Shown: positions 25,786 to 33,897 of the stretch, piece after piece | Layout: each line of letters starts with the position of its first letter | Position numbering within the stretch: position 1 is the stretch's first letter | Assembly: GCF_021916785.1 (NCBI RefSeq) | Contig: NZ_JAKCFC010000006.1 | Location: 1-64,000, forward strand | DNA from: Mycolicibacterium lacusdiani | GTDB lineage: Bacteria > Actinomycetota > Actinomycetes > Mycobacteriales > Mycobacteriaceae | Direction: 5' to 3' | DNA length: 64,000 nucleotides | The notes under the pieces: generated by a model | What the model saw: the letters and a program-made list of their open reading frames with translations, nothing else | Databases searched by the model: none | Told to the model about the DNA's origin: nothing | Position numbers and translations under genes: made by a program

Positions 25786-26439
25786 TCAGCGACGCTCGGA
25801 CGCGACGGCGTCGGCGAGTTCCGGCGGGATGTTGGGCACCCTGGCGATGGCGTCGAGCAGCGCGTGGGCGCAGGAGTCGGCGACCCATTCCCCGTCGATC
25901 GTGGGGTCGAGCACCCGCTGCCTGCACAGTTCGAACGTGTAGGCCAGCCATCCGTAGACGATGACGCGCAGGTCGCGCTCGAGCTTGGGATCCAATGCGT
26001 CGCCGATGGCCTCGGTGATGCGTGCGGAGATGCGGTTGGCCTGGCGGTCGTTGTCGAGGTCGTCGATGCCGCGCAGCACCGGGTCGGACCGGCCCATTCC
26101 CACGTAGGCAGCCCATGCGCCGTGCGGGTGGTCGTCGTCGTAGTGGACGTAGGCCAGCACGCCGGCGCGCAACTGGTCGAACAGGCTCTGCCCGGGCTGC
26201 GGCGGGGTGTTGGTGGCCTCGAACAGGCGCTCGCCCTCAGCGCGCACGACCGCGGCGAAGAACGCCCGCTTGTCCGGGAAGTAGTGGTACATCAGCGCCC
26301 GTGAGACGCCAGCCCGCTCGGCGATCTCGTCGATGCGCACCTCGTCATAGGGGCGCTGCCCGAACACCTCGGCCCCGAGCGCGAGGAGTTCGTTGCGACG
26401 GTCACCGGGCGAGAGTCGCCTACGCCCCGGTGCTGCCAT
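25786..26439 (-). CDS. TetR-family regulator (Rv3295 position)
   Basis: A 217-residue TetR protein located immediately upstream of lhr as in M. tuberculosis. HTH: VRIDEIAERAGVSRALMYHYFPDK. The C-terminal part includes HYDDDHPHGAWAAYVGMGRSDPVLRGI. ATG 26439 is preferred over 26448 or 26484 because a perfect inverted repeat (26444-26460) containing a TAGGAT -10-like box ends just upstream, implying a leaderless autoregulated transcript. Ligand and targets unknown. Confidence 0.85.
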   Translation of the reverse strand: MAAPGRRRLSPGDRRNELLALGAEVFGQRPYDEVRIDEIAERAGVSRALMYHYFPDKRAFFAAVVRAEGERLFEATNTPPQPGQSLFDQLRAGVLAYVHYDDDHPHGAWAAYVGMGRSDPVLRGIDDLDNDRQANRISARITEAIGDALDPKLERDLRVIVYGWLAYTFELCRQRVLDPTIDGEWVADSCAHALLDAIARVPNIPPELADAVASERR

Positions 26440-26443
26440 GCGC

Positions 26444-26460
26444 CCCATCCTATTGATGGG
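26444..26460. promoter_or_regulatory. Probable TetR operator/promoter of the Rv3295-type regulator
   Basis: CCCATC-CTATT-GATGGG is a perfect 6-bp inverted repeat; the minus strand reads TAGGAT (26452-26447), a plausible -10 box 7 bases before ATG 26439. The same sequence lies 25 bp from the stop of the neighbouring SDR gene. Confidence 0.55.
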
Positions 26461-26484
26461 CGTGCGTGGAACGGTGCGCGGCAT

Positions 26485-27426
26485 CTAGTGCGGGACGAAC
26501 TGACGGCCGACGTGCGCTTCGGACAGTTCCCAGAGACGCACGGCGTCGGCCGCATCGCTGGCGGGTTGGTAGACGTCTTGTTCGGCGGGAGCACCTGACG
26601 TGTGCTGGAATCCGCTGGGTCCATAGAACTTGCCGCCCTCGGATCGGGGGTGGGTGGCTGCATACAGCGCGGGCAGCAGGCCTTGGTCGACGGTTTGGGC
26701 CAGGATGCCCATGCGCGCCAGCGACCGGATGACGCGCACCGAGAGAGTGTCGGCGGCGCGGCCCATGTGGGGTTGGGCGGCGAGGAGGTTGGTGGCGGTA
26801 ACCCCGGGGTGGGAGACGTTGCTGGTGATTCCCCAGCCGGCGACCTGGCTTCGGCGGTTCAGCTCCAGCCCGAACATCAGGTTGGCGATCTTGGATTGGC
26901 TGTAGGCCTTGCCGGAAGAATAGGACTTCTCGAAGTTTGGATCCTCCCAGTTGATGGCGTTCGAGCGTGCCGCGACGCTGGACTGGGTGGTGACGCGGGC
27001 GTTGCCGGCGGACAACATCGGTAACAGTCGGGCGGTCAGCGCGAAGTGCCCGAGATGGTTGGTGCCCCATTGCAGTTCGAAGCCGTCACTGGTCGTTTGG
27101 CGGGTGGGCGGGTTCATCACCCCGGCGTTGTTGATCAGGATGTGGATCGGTCGGTCCTCGGCGACGAGCATGCCGGCGGCGTCGGCGACGGACTGCAGTG
27201 ACGACAAGTCCATCTGCCTCGTGCTGATCCGGGCGCCGGGGTGGGCGGCGCGGATGGATTCGACGGCGTGTTGGCCCTTGGCCGGGTTGCGCACCGGCAG
27301 AATGACTTCGGCGCCGGCAGCTGCCAGTCGTCCCGCCAGCGCGAGGCCGATGCCGTCGCTACCGCCGGTGACGACGGCCAACTTGCCCGTCAGATCCGGT
27401 ACTGCCACTTCAGCCTTGCGCGCCAT
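26485..27426 (-). CDS. SDR-family oxidoreductase (retinol dehydrogenase/WWOX-like)
   Basis: A 313-residue extended SDR. It has the cofactor loop VVTGGSDGIGLALA, an Arg in PVRNPAKG suggesting NADP(H), NNAGVMNPP, the catalytic SSVAARS, YSQSKIANLMF (Tyr/Lys), and SHPGVTATNL. This signature set is typical of the light-dependent-protochlorophyllide/retinol dehydrogenase-like group common in mycobacteria. Substrate unknown. Start ATG 27426 is preceded by GAGGAGAAG, a good ribosome site. Faces no regulator directly; next to the Rv3295-type TetR. Confidence 0.85.
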   Translation of the reverse strand: MARKAEVAVPDLTGKLAVVTGGSDGIGLALAGRLAAAGAEVILPVRNPAKGQHAVESIRAAHPGARISTRQMDLSSLQSVADAAGMLVAEDRPIHILINNAGVMNPPTRQTTSDGFELQWGTNHLGHFALTARLLPMLSAGNARVTTQSSVAARSNAINWEDPNFEKSYSSGKAYSQSKIANLMFGLELNRRSQVAGWGITSNVSHPGVTATNLLAAQPHMGRAADTLSVRVIRSLARMGILAQTVDQGLLPALYAATHPRSEGGKFYGPSGFQHTSGAPAEQDVYQPASDAADAVRLWELSEAHVGRQFVPH

Positions 27427-27450
27427 GGTCTTCTCCTCAGATTCGCTGAA

Positions 27451-27470
27451 ACGCTCGCGGTTTCGAGCGT
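27451..27470. promoter_or_regulatory. Inverted repeat between two SDR genes
   Basis: ACGCTCG-CGGTTT-CGAGCGT is a perfect 7-bp inverted repeat 25 bp upstream of the SDR start at 27426 and about 90 bp after the end of the preceding same-strand SDR. It lacks a U-tract, so either an operator or an I-shaped terminator is possible. The rest of the 134-bp gap (27427-27560) shows nothing else I can support. Confidence 0.4.
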
Positions 27471-27560
27471 GCCAGGATCATCGGAAGGCATTCAGGGGCC
27501 GGCTATCCACTGATCGGCGATCCCCCCATGGCGCTGCACCCGAGGGCGGCTCGATCTCCG

Positions 27561-28301
27561 TCACCACGGGTAGATGGCACCGGTATCGCCGAGGAACTGA
27601 GCGGTCGGCCCGTCGTCGTCGATCATCGCCATCCGCACGGCCACCCTGGCTCCGTCAGCCGGGTCGCCTGCCCCGGGCGTCGGTAGTCCGCCGTTGAGTT
27701 CGGTCGCTCGGTAACCCGGGCAGACCGCGTTCACCTTGACGCCTTCGTCGCGCAGTTCATTCGCGTACAGCACGGTCAACGCGTTGAGCGCCGCCTTCGA
27801 GGATTGGTAGGCGGCTTGGTTCATCTTCGTCAGTTCGACGTCGGGGTCGGCCATCATGCTGATCGAGCCCATGCCGCTCGACACGTTCACGATGCGCGGG
27901 GAGCGCGATCTGCGCAGCAAGGGCAGGAACGCGTTCGTGACGGCGGCAACGCCAAAGACATTGGTCTCGTAGGTCCGTCGGAGGTTTTCGGTGGACATTG
28001 CCGACGCTGGCTCGAGCCCGCTGGTGATGGCGGCGTTGTTGACGAGGACGTCGAGTCGGCCATCGGCTTCCTCGACCTGCTTGGCTGCCGTGGCGACCGA
28101 CGCGGCGTCGGTGACGTCGAGTCGAACGAAGTCGACGTCGAGGTTCTGCTCCCTGAGGAGGTCAGCGGCCGCTTGACCGCGGCGTTCGTCGCGGGCCGCG
28201 AGATACACGTGCGCTCCCTGCTGCGCGAGTTGGTTGACGATGTGGTTACCGATCCCCTTGTTCCCGCCGGTGACGAGGACGATATTCGACGTCGTGTTCA
28301 T
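27561..28301 (-). CDS. Short-chain dehydrogenase/reductase
   Basis: A 246-residue SDR. It has VLVTGGNKGIGNHIV, AARDERRG (NADP preference), NNAAITSG, NVSSGMGSISMM, YQSSKAALNALT and VNAVCPGYRATEL. The TGGNKGIG form and the SSGMGS segment resemble carbonyl reductase-like SDRs. Divergent from an XRE-type regulator with a perfect palindrome between, so induction by an electrophile or ketone is likely. ATG 28301 is the first start preserving the conserved N terminus. Confidence 0.86.
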   Translation of the reverse strand: MNTTSNIVLVTGGNKGIGNHIVNQLAQQGAHVYLAARDERRGQAAADLLREQNLDVDFVRLDVTDAASVATAAKQVEEADGRLDVLVNNAAITSGLEPASAMSTENLRRTYETNVFGVAAVTNAFLPLLRRSRSPRIVNVSSGMGSISMMADPDVELTKMNQAAYQSSKAALNALTVLYANELRDEGVKVNAVCPGYRATELNGGLPTPGAGDPADGARVAVRMAMIDDDGPTAQFLGDTGAIYPW

Positions 28302-28334
28302 ACGACCACCATCGTCCGGGCGCCGTCGGACTGC

Positions 28335-28353
28335 CAGACACGAATTGTGTCTG
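28335..28353. promoter_or_regulatory. Palindromic operator between SDR and XRE regulator
   Basis: CAGACAC-GAATT-GTGTCTG is a perfect 7-bp inverted repeat at the middle of the 85-bp divergent gap. A CATACT -10 box follows at 28375-28380, six bases before the regulator ATG, implying a leaderless regulator transcript. The palindrome would overlap the -35 regions of both genes. Confidence 0.6.
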
Positions 28354-28386
28354 TCAGCGATCGCGGTCCAGCGGCATACTGGGGTC

Positions 28387-29244
28387 ATGGACCAACGGCC
28401 GCTGGCGCGTTTCCTGCGAAGTCGCCGGGCTCTGCTTCGGCCGACCGACGTCGGTGTGGCCGATGTTGGACCGCGTCGGACCGGCGGTTTGAGGCGGGAG
28501 GAACTCGCAGCGCTGGCGCACATCTCGGCGTCGTACTACGCCCGCCTGGAGCAGGCCCGTGGCCCCCGCCCATCGGCGGCGGTGATCGGCAGTCTCAGCA
28601 ATGCGCTGAGATTGAGCGACGAGGAACGAACGCTGCTGTTCACCCTGTCGGGACGCTCACCCGAGCGCGACGATAAAACCCTGCGAAGCGACGTCACGCC
28701 AAGTGTTCTCGATCTCATCGACCGCATGCCCGGGACCGCCGCGATCATCCTGAATGCGAAGTTCGACGTACTCGCGTTGAACCCGCTGGCGCACGCGCTC
28801 TTCGAGGATTTCTCGGCGCAGGTGAATCCCGAGCGGAACCTCGCGAGAGCCTTCTTCCTGACGGCCGACCCGTCACGTCGCCACTACGGGGTCACCGCAA
28901 CCGAGGACTTCGCGGAGTTCGCGGTCAGCCAGCTTCGTGCGGCTGCCGAGCGCTACCCCGGTGACCGCGGGTTGGGCGGGCTCATCACTGAATTGCGTTC
29001 ACGGAGCGTCGAGTTCGAGCGGCTATGGCATGAAGTCGACAACGTGCTACCGCGACACCAGATGAAGTTTTTGAACCACTCCGTGGTCGGGCCGGTCGAA
29101 TTGCACTGCAACGTGCTGTCCATTCCGGACCGGGATCAGTCGGTCGTGCTCTTCACGGCCGACCCCGGTACGACGTCGCACCGCGCACTGTGTTCGTTGA
29201 TTGCCATCGGTTCTCATGACTTGGAATCGGCTACATACCAATGA
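28387..29244 (+). CDS. XRE-family regulator with MmyB-like ligand-binding domain
   Basis: A 285-residue regulator. The N-terminal HTH contains RRTGGLRREELAALAHISASYYARLEQARGPRPS-type residues (about 25-60), the hallmark of the MmyB/MltR-like group. The C-terminal PAS-like domain includes ILNAKFDVLALNPLAHALF, which binds fatty acids or other ligands in related proteins. Likely controls the divergent SDR gene. A paralogue sits about 2.4 kb downstream (30806). The 3' end overlaps the convergent MFS gene by 31 bp. Confidence 0.87.
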   Translation: MDQRPLARFLRSRRALLRPTDVGVADVGPRRTGGLRREELAALAHISASYYARLEQARGPRPSAAVIGSLSNALRLSDEERTLLFTLSGRSPERDDKTLRSDVTPSVLDLIDRMPGTAAIILNAKFDVLALNPLAHALFEDFSAQVNPERNLARAFFLTADPSRRHYGVTATEDFAEFAVSQLRAAAERYPGDRGLGGLITELRSRSVEFERLWHEVDNVLPRHQMKFLNHSVVGPVELHCNVLSIPDRDQSVVLFTADPGTTSHRALCSLIAIGSHDLESATYQ

Positions 29245-30599
29245 CGTTCAGTGGCGGGTGTCCGCTTCTGTGCGCCGCCGCGCTTGACGATATCGCTCAA
29301 CACTTCGGCCGCGGCCAGTTCGTCGCGTGCAGCGAGGCGATCTAACCCGTTGACTGCGGGATACGTGTAGCGGCCGAGGGTTGCGATGCAGAAAGCGCCG
29401 ACGATGAGGATGCCCATCAGGACCGGTATGACCGGGTCGTAGGAACCGAACTCGTCGTAGCTCAGCCCGAGGAGGAGCGGACCCAGAGCGCTGCCGAGGA
29501 TGAATACGGCCTGAACGGGTCCGAAGATGCTGCCGAAGTTACGAGTGCCGAGATAGCGGGTGATCAGGAGCGCGAGCAGGTCGCCCTCGATCCCGAATGC
29601 AATGCCTATGAAGGCGACCGCGACCGCCGCGGTGGAGAAGGGCGGGTGCAAGAAGAACATGCCGAGGATGGGCGCCAGGATCACGATCGGACCGACGATG
29701 GAGCCATGCACGCGATCGATGACGAATCCGCCGCTGACCCGGCCGACCAGAGAAGCCAGACCGAAGATCACGAGCAACGAGCCGGCCTGGTCGGCGCTCA
29801 GGCCACGGTCGGTCATCATCGGCACGAGGTGGACTTGGAGGCCGTACACCACGACGCCAACCATGCTGAGCCCGATGGCGATACCCCAGAACTGGCGAGT
29901 GTGGAGCGCCTCCCGGATCGTCGCACCCGGTAGTTCGAGACTGACGTCGCGGTCGCCGACGTGGGCCTTGTTCACCAGCCGCCCACGAACGTGTCGTTCT
30001 ACTCGCCTGCGTACGAACACTGTGATCATGGTGACCGATACCGACGCTGCCATGACGCCCATGAAGACGTAGGCAAGCCGCCAGCCCACGCTGTCGATGA
30101 GTGCACCCGCCAAAAGAGGACCGAGCGCGGCACCGAGCCCAATGATGCCCGTGACCACTCCTACGGCGAGGGCGCGATTGTTGTCGAACCAGCTGACGAC
30201 GACTCGGGTGGCGGGCACGGTGGTGCCTGCGCCGAAGAACCCGACGAAGAAGCAGGGTATGAAGTAGACAGCCTCGACGGGCGGTACCAAGCCGATCGAC
30301 GCAAGGGACAACGAGAAGAGCAAGAACGCCGGTACGAGAACGAAGCGCGCGGCATAGCGATCGACGAGCCGCGAGACGATGACTAGTCCGACGACCATCC
30401 CGACGGCCGCCACCGAGAACGAACCGGTAATCGTCGTGCGCCCGAAGCCGGTGTCTTGCGCGATCGGCGCGACGAATACGCCGATCGTGGCGAGATACAT
30501 CTGAGGCCCTACGGCAGCGGCCGTGCCCGCGCCGAACACCACACCCCACGGGCTTCGCGTCCAGGCAGGCTCGGCGGCTCGCAGATGGGCACGTGGCAT
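29214..30599 (-). CDS. Major facilitator superfamily transporter
   Basis: A 461-residue MFS protein with twelve predicted membrane segments and a charged central loop (VRRRVERHVRGRLVNKAHVGDRD region). The loop 2-3 signature appears as SRLVDRYAARFVL. The monocarboxylate/oxalate-formate antiporter-like (NarK/MCT-type) branch is suggested by the single long TM block FFVGFFGAGTTVPATRVV. ATG 30599 places the first helix properly. Lies between two paralogous XRE regulators, one divergent across a 206-bp gap; that regulator may control it. Confidence 0.82.
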   Translation of the reverse strand: MPRAHLRAAEPAWTRSPWGVVFGAGTAAAVGPQMYLATIGVFVAPIAQDTGFGRTTITGSFSVAAVGMVVGLVIVSRLVDRYAARFVLVPAFLLFSLSLASIGLVPPVEAVYFIPCFFVGFFGAGTTVPATRVVVSWFDNNRALAVGVVTGIIGLGAALGPLLAGALIDSVGWRLAYVFMGVMAASVSVTMITVFVRRRVERHVRGRLVNKAHVGDRDVSLELPGATIREALHTRQFWGIAIGLSMVGVVVYGLQVHLVPMMTDRGLSADQAGSLLVIFGLASLVGRVSGGFVIDRVHGSIVGPIVILAPILGMFFLHPPFSTAAVAVAFIGIAFGIEGDLLALLITRYLGTRNFGSIFGPVQAVFILGSALGPLLLGLSYDEFGSYDPVIPVLMGILIVGAFCIATLGRYTYPAVNGLDRLAARDELAAAEVLSDIVKRGGAQKRTPATERHWYVADSKS

Positions 30600-30805
30600 G
30601 GGTTGTGCTCCTTGTGTTCTCACGATTGGCGCCCCGCGGACGAGAGCGGCGGTGGCCCCCATCCTCGGCGGCGGGCACGGGTCCATCCACGACCTATCAA
30701 TCACAGGCTGACCAGACCACCGCAGGGGTCGTAAGGGGGGATTGGTAGACCGTGACTACTTCGGCCAACAACCGGTAGAAACGACGGAGTGCTCTGACAT
30801 GGAAG

Positions 30806-31651
30806 GTGAGCAGCGTGATCGATCGAACCGGGCTCGCGGGATTCCTCCGCAACAGGCGTGAGGCGTTGCAGCCCGAAGACGTCGGCCTGCCACGCGGGCA
30901 GCGGCGACGGACCAGCGGGCTGCGACGCGAGGAAGTCGCTTCGCTTTGCAACATGTCCAGCGATTACTACTCCCGGCTGGAACGCGAGCGTGGCCCGCAG
31001 CCGTCACAACAGATGCTGGCGTCGATCGCCCAGGGATTGCATCTGTCGGTCGACGAACGCGACCACCTGTTCCGCCTTGCGGGGCACAACCCGCCGGTAC
31101 GGGGAACGTCGAGCGAACACATCAGCCCGGGCATGTTGCGCATCCTCGATCGGCTCGAAGACACTCCCGCGGAGATCGTCACCGAACTCGGCGAGACGCT
31201 GCGGCAGACGGCGATGGGTGTCGCACTCAACGGCGACACCACCCGATACACCGGACCCTCCCGCAGTAGCGGCTACCGATGGTTCACCGACCCGGCGGCG
31301 CGGGCGAGGTATGCACCCGAGGAGCATCCGTTCATGTCTCGGATGTACGCCTCGGGATTGCGCGAGTTCGTAACGCTCCGCGGGCCGAGTTCGCGAGCCG
31401 CGCAGCTCGCCAACCTGCTCCTGGAGAGCAACGAGGAGTTCCGTCGCCTGTGGGGGGACCACGAGATCGGTATACGACCGCACGACGTCAAGCACTTCGT
31501 CCACCCCGAGGTCGGCGCTTTGGAGTTGAACTGCCAACGGCTCATCGACCCCGCCCAGGGTCACTCCCTGATGGTGTACACGGCGACTCCGGGGAGCGAG
31601 AGCTACGAGAAGCTGGAGGTCTTGAGAGTCATTGGGGCACAGTCGCTCTGA
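30806..31651 (+). CDS. XRE-family regulator with MmyB-like domain (paralogue of the 28.4 kb gene)
   Basis: A 281-residue HTH protein with TSGLRREEVASLCNMSSDYYSRL at about residues 30-52, and a C-terminal MmyB-like domain ending in HSLMVYTATPGSESYEKL. The HTH shares GLRREE, S-x-x-YY-x-RLE and the RGP motif with the regulator at 28387, so they are paralogues. GTG 30806 is used; GTG 30815 is possible and sits better after GGAAGG. The 206-bp divergent region towards the MFS gene (30600-30805) shows no clear palindrome. Ends 17 bp before the convergent SDR. Confidence 0.85.
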   Translation: MSSVIDRTGLAGFLRNRREALQPEDVGLPRGQRRRTSGLRREEVASLCNMSSDYYSRLERERGPQPSQQMLASIAQGLHLSVDERDHLFRLAGHNPPVRGTSSEHISPGMLRILDRLEDTPAEIVTELGETLRQTAMGVALNGDTTRYTGPSRSSGYRWFTDPAARARYAPEEHPFMSRMYASGLREFVTLRGPSSRAAQLANLLLESNEEFRRLWGDHEIGIRPHDVKHFVHPEVGALELNCQRLIDPAQGHSLMVYTATPGSESYEKLEVLRVIGAQSL

Positions 31652-31668
31652 TGCCGAAGAGGTCCAGA

Positions 31669-32409
31669 TCACCCCTGCACGGTTGGCCGGATGGACATTT
31701 CGCCGATCTCGACCTCCCAAGGTTGGTCGACGGCGAACTCGATCGCCCGTGCGACCGCGTCGGGGTCGAGTGCGAACGCCTCCATGCCGCGGCCGATCTC
31801 GTCGCGTATGGCGGGGTCGGTGATGGAGTCGCCGAACTCGGTGCGCACGTAGCCCGGCGAGATCGCCGTGGTCTTCAGCGTCCCGTCGGTGGACTCCTGA
31901 CGCAGCCCCTCCAGGACGGTGCGGACGGCGTTCTTGGTGGCGCCGTACACCGCCATCGTGGGCACGATCTTCAGTCCGGCGGTGGAGACGATGGTGACGA
32001 AGTGACCGCGACGCTGTGCTTCGAAGATGGGCAGCGCGGCGTCGATGCCGTGCAGGACGCCGCGTAGGTTCACGTCGATCATCGCGTCCCAGTCCGTTCG
32101 GCGACGAGCCGACATCGGTGAGATCGGCCCGATGCCTGCGTTGCTCACCAGCACGTCGAGCCGGCCGTACGCTGCAACGGCGGTTTCGACGAGCCGCTCC
32201 AGGTCCTCGGCGCGGGTGACGTCCACCGTGACTCCAATTGCCCGACCCCCGGCCGCCCCGATCTCCGCCGCAAGGGCGTCGAGGCGGTCGGCGCGGCGGG
32301 CCCCGAGTACGACGGCGGCCCCCCGGGTTGCCAGCCGCCGTGCGGTCGCGGCGCCGATGCCGCTGCTGGCGCCGGTTATCGCCACCACCTTGTCGTCGAG
32401 TGGACCCAT
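31669..32409 (-). CDS. Short-chain dehydrogenase/reductase under TetR control
   Basis: A 246-residue SDR: VAITGASSGIGAATA, GARRADRL (NADP-type Arg), SNAGIGPISP, VSTAGLK, YGATKNAV and SPGYVRTEF. It resembles the oxidoreductases regulated by TetR in quinone or aldehyde stress. ATG 32409 starts the conserved fold. Divergent from a TetR gene with a double operator (32430-32471) beginning 21 bp upstream of this start, which gives strong grounds for direct repression. Confidence 0.86.
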   Translation of the reverse strand: MGPLDDKVVAITGASSGIGAATARRLATRGAAVVLGARRADRLDALAAEIGAAGGRAIGVTVDVTRAEDLERLVETAVAAYGRLDVLVSNAGIGPISPMSARRRTDWDAMIDVNLRGVLHGIDAALPIFEAQRRGHFVTIVSTAGLKIVPTMAVYGATKNAVRTVLEGLRQESTDGTLKTTAISPGYVRTEFGDSITDPAIRDEIGRGMEAFALDPDAVARAIEFAVDQPWEVEIGEMSIRPTVQG

Positions 32410-32429
32410 GACTAACCTCCAGAAGCGAT

Positions 32430-32471
32430 GCGGACGACTTGTCCGCTTCATCAAAGCGGACAAAATGTCCG
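32430..32471. promoter_or_regulatory. Tandem double TetR operator
   Basis: Two copies of CGGAC-N5-GTCCG (32431-32445 and 32457-32471) lie 26 bp apart centre to centre. Between them the inner half-sites build a third, longer perfect inverted repeat: TTGTCCGCTT-CATCA-AAGCGGACAA (32439-32463). All four half-sites have the same 5-bp core in alternating orientation. The array lies between the divergent SDR and TetR starts. Confidence 0.8.
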
Positions 32472-32510
32472 TTTGCAAGTCGGCTAGTGGGTCGAACGTC
32501 GGGGGAGGGC

Positions 32511-33050
32511 ATGGCGGAACGGAGCGACGCGGCTCGCAATCGAGCGTTGATCATCGAGGCCGCACGGGAACTCATCACCGAGCCGGGCGAACTCAAGCTC
32601 AGTGCGGTCGCCAAGCGGGCGGGGCTGGGGCAGGGCACCCTCTACCGTCACTTCGCCACCCGCGAGGACTTGGTGCGCGCCCTCTACGACCGCGAAATCG
32701 ACGAACTCGTCGCCCTGGCCGACACGCTGCTCGACGAGCACTCGCCCGACGAGGCACTCAAGCGGTGGTTCACCCAGCTGGCGGCATACGCGCGGGTGAA
32801 GTTCGGGGTCATCGCCGCCGTCGAGGCCTCGGCGTGGCAGGACATCGGGGCGCAGACTCCTGGCAAGCTCGGCGAGGCGCTCACCGCGCTGCTTGCCGCG
32901 GGCCGCGCGGACGGCGTACTGCGCGACGACGTCGACTCGCGCGACGTGATCCTGCTGTCCTGGTTCCTCGCCCACGTGGAGGAGGAGGAGTGGGCAGACC
33001 GGACCCCGCGCCTGCTGGCCGTCCTGCTCGACGGCTTGACGACCCGTTAG
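32511..33050 (+). CDS. TetR-family regulator
   Basis: A 179-residue TetR protein. HTH: LKLSAVAKRAGLGQGTLYRHFATRED. It has a short C-terminal domain with AAVEASAWQDIGAQTPGKL and LLSWFLAHVEEEEW. ATG 32511 follows an excellent GGGGGAGGG ribosome site; the open frame upstream runs through the operator. Divergent from the SDR gene. Its stop overlaps the stop region of the next, convergent SDR by four bases (33047-33050). Confidence 0.87.
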   Translation: MAERSDAARNRALIIEAARELITEPGELKLSAVAKRAGLGQGTLYRHFATREDLVRALYDREIDELVALADTLLDEHSPDEALKRWFTQLAAYARVKFGVIAAVEASAWQDIGAQTPGKLGEALTALLAAGRADGVLRDDVDSRDVILLSWFLAHVEEEEWADRTPRLLAVLLDGLTTR

Positions 33051-33790
33051 AACTGACTGCCTCCGCCATCCACGTAGACCTCGGAACCGGTCATGAACGA
33101 GCTGCCGTCGGAGGCGAGGAAGGTGACCACGCTGCCGATCTCCTCCGGGCGTGCCCGGCGCTTCATCGGTATCGACGAAGTGAGGTCCGCGAGGCCGGCG
33201 TCCGAGCCTGCGAAGAGATCGATCAGCCCCGGCGTCTCCGTCACCCCCGGGGCGACGACGTTCACGCGAATCCCTCGGTCGACGAGTTCGGCGGCCCAGC
33301 TCCGGGCCAGGGACCGGATCGCGGTCTTGGACGCGGCGTAGACACTCATGCCGGGAGATGCCTTCACGTCGCCGCTGGAACCGCACAGGATCACCGACGA
33401 GCCTTCGTTGAGCAGCGGGAGAGCGGTCTGCACGGTGAAGATGATGCCGCCAACGTTGGTGTTGAACGTGTTGGTGTAGTGCTCCCAGGTGAGACCCCCC
33501 AGTGCTGCGACCTCGCCGACACCCGCATTGGCGAAGAGGATGTCGAGCCGGCGTCCCGTGGCTTCGATGGTCGACGCGACGCGGTCGAGATCCGACTGCT
33601 CGGTCACGTCGGCACGAATGAAGCTGGCGCGGTCGGCTCCGATCCCGGTGACGGCGTCTTCGAGGGCGTCTTGGCGGCGACCCACCAGGAAGACGTAGGC
33701 CCCCTCCCGTGCGAGAGCGCGTGCCCCGGCCAGGCCGATTCCCGACGTAGCTCCGGTGACGAGTGCGGTCTTGCCTGCGAGGTTCGACAC
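33047..33790 (-). CDS. Short-chain dehydrogenase/reductase under a second TetR
   Basis: A 247-residue SDR: ALVTGATSGIGLAGA, VGRRQDAL, ANAGVGEVAAL, ILCGSSGDVK, YAASKTAIRSLARSW, and VNVVAPGVTETPG, ending MTGSEVYVDGGG. GTG 33790 has an AGGAG site 7 bases upstream and gives the classical SDR length; the open frame continues to 33829 but would include an operator. Divergent from the TetR at 33898, and two copies of its probable operator lie between. Confidence 0.86.
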   Translation of the reverse strand: MSNLAGKTALVTGATSGIGLAGARALAREGAYVFLVGRRQDALEDAVTGIGADRASFIRADVTEQSDLDRVASTIEATGRRLDILFANAGVGEVAALGGLTWEHYTNTFNTNVGGIIFTVQTALPLLNEGSSVILCGSSGDVKASPGMSVYAASKTAIRSLARSWAAELVDRGIRVNVVAPGVTETPGLIDLFAGSDAGLADLTSSIPMKRRARPEEIGSVVTFLASDGSSFMTGSEVYVDGGGSQF

Positions 33791-33807
33791 GTGTTCTCCT
33801 AATTTTG

Positions 33808-33854
33808 TACCGATCGGTTGGATGTCCACGCTAGCAGATTTGTACCGTTCGGTA
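33808..33854. promoter_or_regulatory. Pair of TACCG-type TetR operators
   Basis: TACCGATCGGTT (33808-33819) and TACCGTTCGGTA (33843-33854) are two near-identical palindromes, 35 bp centre to centre, each preceded by the shared string TTTG. This TACCGnnCGGTA pattern is a frequent TetR/AcrR operator type. They lie in the 107-bp divergent region between the SDR and TetR starts. A TAGGAT -10-like box (33885-33890) seven bases before the TetR ATG implies a leaderless regulator mRNA. Confidence 0.72.
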
Positions 33855-33897
33855 GAATTGGAGAGTCGTTGTCGCCGAGGGGACTAGGATCACGTGC

